Below, piece after piece: positions 8,654-10,791 of a stretch of DNA of 10,791 nt (its first letter is position 1; each line of letters opens with the position of its first letter). The position numbers and the translations under genes were made by a program. The notes under the pieces were generated by a model. It was not told the DNA's origin, searched no databases, and worked only from the letters and a program-made list of their open reading frames with translations. This stretch comes from JAXGPP01 sp964436865 (lineage in GTDB: Bacteria; Planctomycetota; Planctomycetia; Pirellulales; Thermoguttaceae), in assembly GCA_964436865.1 (NCBI GenBank), contig CAYTFK010000244.1:1-10791 (forward strand), read 5' to 3'.

Positions 8654-9202
8654 CTAGGGTGTGACCGGAAACTCGTCGTCGGAATCGAACAGCGCGATCG
8701 GTATCGAAGACATCGCCGCCACCAGGCCGCCGATCATCACGGTATCGGACCGCACCAGGCATCGGGCCGGCATCTGGCCGCGCACCACATCGCCCACCAC
8801 GACCAGGAGCATCGTGCCGCGGGCATGCGGCGGGGCCGTGCGGCAGGCCCACGCGCGAACGGCTCTGGTATGCTGCCCGACGGCAACTTGGTACAAGCCG
8901 CCGCGGAGCCCGGCGGCACGGAACTGGCCCAAGGCGTCGGTGTGCGTCAACAACGGCTGTCCGTCGCGGGGTGTGATACTCACCGCGGCGAGCGAAATCG
9001 GTATTCCGTCGGCGTTTACGACCACGCCGTGGAGGCTTCCCGTCTCATCCAGTTCCACGTCGGGAATCGCGGCCAGCGGCCCGGAGACGACCTCCGTCGG
9101 GGGCACCGCGGTTGGCGGCGCTTCGGCAGCGCACAAGGGCAATGCCATCCCGAGGCAGGTTGTGACGATGCCAATCCCTTCCAAGGCCCGCGGCACGCGC
9201 AT
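8654..9202 (-). CDS. Small secreted carboxypeptidase-regulatory-like protein, paralogue 3 of 3
   Basis: This 182-residue protein starts with a signal peptide (about 1-26, ending CAAEA). A beta-sandwich domain of the CarboxypepD_reg type spans about 55-112 (GSLHGVVVNADGIPIS, then TDALGQFRAAGLRGGLYQV). The core after it, WACRTAPPHARGTMLLVVVG then DVVRGQ (118-143), matches the other two paralogues. A 10-residue linker leads to a hydrophobic segment (155-171, VMIGGLVAAMSSIPIAL) and the acidic end DSDDEFPVTP. It is probably exported and possibly membrane-held through the C-terminal segment. No catalytic motif is seen, so a structural or binding role is more likely than an enzyme. The start is fixed by a strong AAGGAGG 10 bases upstream. 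It lies 89 bases before the export lipoprotein gene. Function is unknown. Confidence 0.8.
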   Translation of the reverse strand: MRVPRALEGIGIVTTCLGMALPLCAAEAPPTAVPPTEVVSGPLAAIPDVELDETGSLHGVVVNADGIPISLAAVSITPRDGQPLLTHTDALGQFRAAGLRGGLYQVAVGQHTRAVRAWACRTAPPHARGTMLLVVVGDVVRGQMPARCLVRSDTVMIGGLVAAMSSIPIALFDSDDEFPVTP

Positions 9203-9212
9203 GAGTCGGTTT

Positions 9213-9219
9213 CCTCCTT
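9213..9219 (-). promoter_or_regulatory. Strong ribosome-binding site of paralogue 3
   Basis: The minus strand reads AAGGAGG, a near-perfect Shine-Dalgarno, 10 bases before the ATG at 9202. It is the strongest such site in the window and decides the start codon. Confidence 0.75.
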
Positions 9220-9229
9220 GGCCGGTGAT

Positions 9230-9282
9230 TCCGTGGAAAAACGGAGCGATCCCGCCGCTGTTCCGGAGACGAGCGGCGGGAT
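9230..9282 (-). promoter_or_regulatory. Double hairpin in the 5' leader of paralogue 3
   Basis: On the minus strand a perfect 11-bp stem forms first, from arms 9272-9282 and 9249-9259 with a 12-base loop. A smaller 5-bp stem follows (9241-9245 with 9230-9234, 6-base loop). The pair ends 10 bases before the Shine-Dalgarno. There is no adjacent long T-run, so it is not a standard terminator; the loop of the second stem reads TTTTCC. It could stabilise the message or control translation. I could not match it to a riboswitch class that I know. Confidence 0.4.
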
Positions 9283-9505
9283 GCTACACGAAACCCACAC
9301 CAAGGGGAATACCAAGAAACAACCGGCCCCGCGAGCTTGTCGTCCGTCGGCCGGAGGAACCGACGAAGGGCAAACGCGCGGGGCAGCGGTGATCCGAGCG
9401 AAAATCTACCGGAATCTAATCAGGATGTGCCATGAGTCTGGCTCCCAGGTCGGATGGTTTGGGACGTGCGGCCCCATCCACCACGGAGACGGATGACCGT
9501 CTGAC

Positions 9506-10075
9506 CTACGGAGTAGCCGGTTCGTCGTCTTCGTTGGCTTCGGAAATCGCGATGCCCACTGGCACGGCGATGCCCGCCGCGATGCCGCCGAAAATAGCCG
9601 CCCGCATGAGCGGTCCACCCGGAGGGCCCCAAGAGGGACCGCAGGGGTTACACGGCGCGCACGCGGTGCCGCACGGTCCGCACTGCTGGCACTGGCCGCG
9701 GACCAGATCGTGGCCGGCGACGACCAGCGCTCCTTGCTGGGCCTGCGGCGGGGCTGTGCCGGGCACCCAGGTCCGGTAGGAGCCGCCGCCTTCGGCAGCG
9801 CTCAATTGGTATACGCCTCCGTGCACGCCGCGAAAGGCGAAATATCCCTCGGCGTCGGTCGGTGCGATGGCCAGTTGTCGACCGGCTTGTTCAATCGTCA
9901 CCGGCACGCCTGCCAGGGGTTGACCCTGGGAATCAACCACCTGGCCGAGGAGCACGCCGCTGCCGGTCAGAGCGACATCAACCGCCCCCTGCGCCGGGGC
10001 CGTGGCCAGGGCCACACCAGGAAGGAGGCAGCCGACGACTGCCAGACACGCGAGACTAGCGAGCGTGCGTTTCAT
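9506..10075 (-). CDS. Small secreted carboxypeptidase-regulatory-like protein with six-cysteine insert, paralogue 2 of 3
   Basis: This 189-residue protein has a signal peptide at about 1-26 (KRT, hydrophobic stretch, VALATA). A VVGC at 13-16 could alternatively act as a lipobox, but the hydrophobic run continues past it. A CarboxypepD_reg-like beta-sandwich spans about 38-95 (LLGQVVDSQGQPLAGVPVTI, then TDAEGYFAFRGVHGGVYQL). The conserved core SYRTWVPGTAPP...GALVVAGHDLVRGQ runs from 99 to 128. Unlike its paralogues it then has a 29-residue linker rich in Cys, Gly and Pro, with Cys at 129, 132, 135, 139, 142 and 145. A glycine/alanine-rich hydrophobic segment (159-177) and the acidic tail EANEDDEPATP close the protein. 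The cysteines suggest metal binding or disulfide cross-linking, which is inference. The ATG at 10075 has GGAG 11 bases upstream. Function is unknown. Confidence 0.8.
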   Translation of the reverse strand: MKRTLASLACLAVVGCLLPGVALATAPAQGAVDVALTGSGVLLGQVVDSQGQPLAGVPVTIEQAGRQLAIAPTDAEGYFAFRGVHGGVYQLSAAEGGGSYRTWVPGTAPPQAQQGALVVAGHDLVRGQCQQCGPCGTACAPCNPCGPSWGPPGGPLMRAAIFGGIAAGIAVPVGIAISEANEDDEPATP

Positions 10076-10086
10076 TTTTCATCCAT

Positions 10087-10090
10087 CTCC
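10087..10090 (-). promoter_or_regulatory. Ribosome-binding site of paralogue 2
   Basis: On the minus strand GGAG lies 11 bases before the ATG at 10075. It is a weaker and slightly more distant site than that of paralogue 3, but it is the only candidate and agrees with the predicted signal-peptide start. Confidence 0.45.
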
Positions 10091-10348
10091 ACAACAAGGC
10101 TGGAGGCTGTGGCTGAATTCAGCTTCACTCCGGGATAATCCAGGCAAAGCGGAGCCGGCTGCCGCACCGTCGCGCGGCGTGCTGGCCCGCACTTCCGACG
10201 AAGGCCGATCAACTTCCCCTATTCCATGCGTTGCGGTCGCCCCTTACCGAAACGGAGAGATGCGCGGATGTAGGGATCGTAGGCATTGTTCCTCATCGGA
10301 CGGTTGTGTCGCGTCACTCCAGCCAAGTGTGCCGGTTTTTTCGCGCTT

Positions 10349-10380
10349 ACGTGTTGTGCCGGATTCACGTGTTGTGCCGG
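10349..10380. repeat. Tandem 14-base direct repeat, possible operator
   Basis: The sequence acgtgttgtgccgg occurs at 10349-10362 and again at 10367-10380, so the copies are 18 bases apart. A shorter partial copy, tgtgccgg, lies at 10328-10335. It sits in the presumed promoter region of the 10075 gene, about 275-305 bases upstream of its start. A regulator-binding site is possible but not shown. Confidence 0.45.
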
Positions 10381-10420
10381 GCGGATGCTGCTTGCCGGAT
10401 TTGAGGAGGTTCCGCGATCG

Positions 10421-10467
10421 AAAAACCGGGGGCCGAAGGGCATTTGTCGCCCTTCGGCCCCCGGTTT
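10421..10467 (-). terminator. Intrinsic terminator after paralogue 1
   Basis: Arms aaaccgggggccgaagggc (10423-10441) and gcccttcggcccccggttt (10449-10467) form a perfect 19-bp stem with a 7-base loop. On the minus strand the stem is followed by a run of five Ts (10425-10421, partly within the stem). It lies about 90 bases after the stop codon of the gene ending at 10559. The T-run orientation supports termination of minus-strand transcription. Confidence 0.75.
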
Positions 10468-10558
10468 CGGAGGCGGAGGATAGGCTCACTTGCAAGCGGC
10501 GTCGTGCCACGTGGCCCGCACACCGTGCAGGGATGCCCCGCTGGACGGCTCATGGCGC

Positions 10559-10791
10559 CTAGCGCGTTGCCGGTTCGTCGTCGTCCCAGTCGATGACGGC
10601 AGCGGCGATGCCGCCACCGATGGCCGCTCCGGCGAGACCGCCGAGCACGTACGGATGCGACAGCCAGAAGCGGGCCCAGCCGAGTTGGCCGCGATTGAGA
10701 TCTTCGCCGGCAACGACCAGTGCGCCCGGCTGCGCCGTCGGCGGCGCGGTACCGCGGCTCCAGACGCGATAGGTGCCGACACCGCCGGCTG
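10559..10791 (-). CDS. Small secreted carboxypeptidase-regulatory-like protein, paralogue 1 of 3, 5' end outside window
   Basis: Only the last 76 residues are inside the window; the start and any signal peptide lie beyond position 10791. The frame begins two bases in from the edge and has no methionine, so it is easily overlooked. It contains TYRVWSRGTAPPTAQPGALV followed by VAGEDLNRGQ, which matches the core of paralogue 2 closely (TAPP, GALVVAG, RGQ). A short linker with LGWARFWLSHP follows, then a glycine/alanine-rich hydrophobic segment (about residues 47-66 of the fragment) and the acidic end DWDDDEPATR, then TAG. It has no cysteine in the linker. The terminator at 10421-10467 closes its transcript. 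Function is unknown; assignment rests on clear similarity to its two neighbours. Confidence 0.75.
   Translation of the reverse strand, partial: AGGVGTYRVWSRGTAPPTAQPGALVVAGEDLNRGQLGWARFWLSHPYVLGGLAGAAIGGGIAAAVIDWDDDEPATR

Larger units (their letters stand above)
9203..9505. other. Intergenic region and 5' leader of the 9202 gene
   Basis: This 303-base stretch separates two paralogue genes. On its left side it holds the strong ribosome-binding site (9213-9219) and two hairpins (9230-9282). On its right side, just after the stop of the 9506-10075 gene, a 6-base stem agacgg/ccgtct (9487-9502) with a 4-base loop is present but has no T-run, so it is a poor terminator. I see no convincing -35/-10 pair. 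No small gene is supported. Confidence 0.5.
10076..10558. other. Intergenic region between paralogues 1 and 2
   Basis: This 483-base stretch carries the terminator of the upstream gene (10421-10467), a pair of 14-base direct repeats (10349-10380) and, close to the 10075 start, a perfect 12-base palindrome gctgaattcagc (10112-10123). A GGAG at 10087-10090 is the likely ribosome-binding site of the 10075 gene. The terminator implies that the 10075 gene has its own promoter between about 10090 and 10420. I could not pick a -35/-10 pair with confidence. Short frames here overlap the terminator and are not supported as genes. Confidence 0.5.

Noticed and set aside
7440..8852. Extended N-terminus of the export lipoprotein up to 8852
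   Set aside because: It overlaps the upstream paralogue gene by about 200 bases and puts the lipoprotein signal in the middle of the protein; Met at 8564 or 8558 fits the lipobox.
9203..9300. Known riboswitch (cyclic di-GMP, cobalamin) in the 9202 leader
   Set aside because: I found none of the conserved core sequences of those classes; only generic hairpins are visible.
10219..10443. 74-residue minus-strand frame in the intergenic region
   Set aside because: It starts inside the terminator stem and includes the direct repeats; there is no domain or ribosome-binding site.
10486..10782. 98-residue minus-strand frame at the right edge
   Set aside because: It overlaps the true paralogue fragment (10559-10791) in another frame and has an Arg/Ser/Pro-rich shadow-like composition. 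The other frame matches the neighbouring paralogues.
8654..10791. PEP-CTERM/exosortase sorting signals at the paralogue C-termini
   Set aside because: There is no PEP motif before the hydrophobic segment and no basic cluster after it; the tails are acidic. No exosortase is in the window.

Overview
The window is a GC-rich bacterial chromosome fragment. Every supported gene lies on the minus strand, so the locus reads from the right edge to the left. It is an exopolysaccharide or capsule export and assembly locus. I infer a planctomycete, probably Pirellulales-like. The reasons are an O-antigen-ligase-type membrane protein carrying a long TPR tail, a fused Wzc-type kinase next to a Wza-type lipoprotein, and small secreted carboxypeptidase-regulatory-like proteins with the core 'TAPP..(..)G.LVV.G.DLVRGQ'. 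This is a judgement from protein style; no rRNA or other marker is present.

Layout in transcription order. (1) 10791-8654 holds three tandem paralogous small exported proteins. The first is cut by the window edge at 10559-10791; the others are at 9506-10075 and 8654-9202. Each has a beta-sandwich (CarboxypepD_reg-like) domain, a conserved TAPP...RGQ core, a glycine/alanine-rich hydrophobic segment and an acidic C-terminal tail ending in P-[AV]-T-[PR]. A strong intrinsic terminator at 10421-10467 follows the first. (2) 8564-7440 is a Wza-type outer-membrane polysaccharide export lipoprotein. (3) 7385-5476 is a Wzc-type chain-length regulator/tyrosine autokinase whose C-terminus is lost in a run of 100 Ns (5376-5475). 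(4) 5359-2639 is a Wzy/WaaL-type polymerase or ligase with a TPR tail. (5) 2515-572 is a membrane-anchored UDP-sugar 4,6-dehydratase of the WbpM/PglF/CapD type. (6) 571-1 has no gene I can support; it holds a pair of near-identical repeats and a strongly C-rich plus strand.

Working together: the dehydratase makes a modified nucleotide sugar, the Wzy/WaaL-type protein polymerises or transfers lipid-linked glycan, the Wzc-type kinase controls chain length and couples to the Wza-type channel, and the polymer leaves through the outer membrane. The three small secreted proteins sit directly upstream of the Wza gene. They may be cell-surface partners of the exported polymer, but nothing in the sequence proves this. 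No glycosyltransferase, flippase or initiating phosphoglycosyltransferase is in the window; these must lie elsewhere.

The least explained part is the paralogue array, with its shared C-terminal tail and one member carrying a six-cysteine CxxCxxC-type insert.
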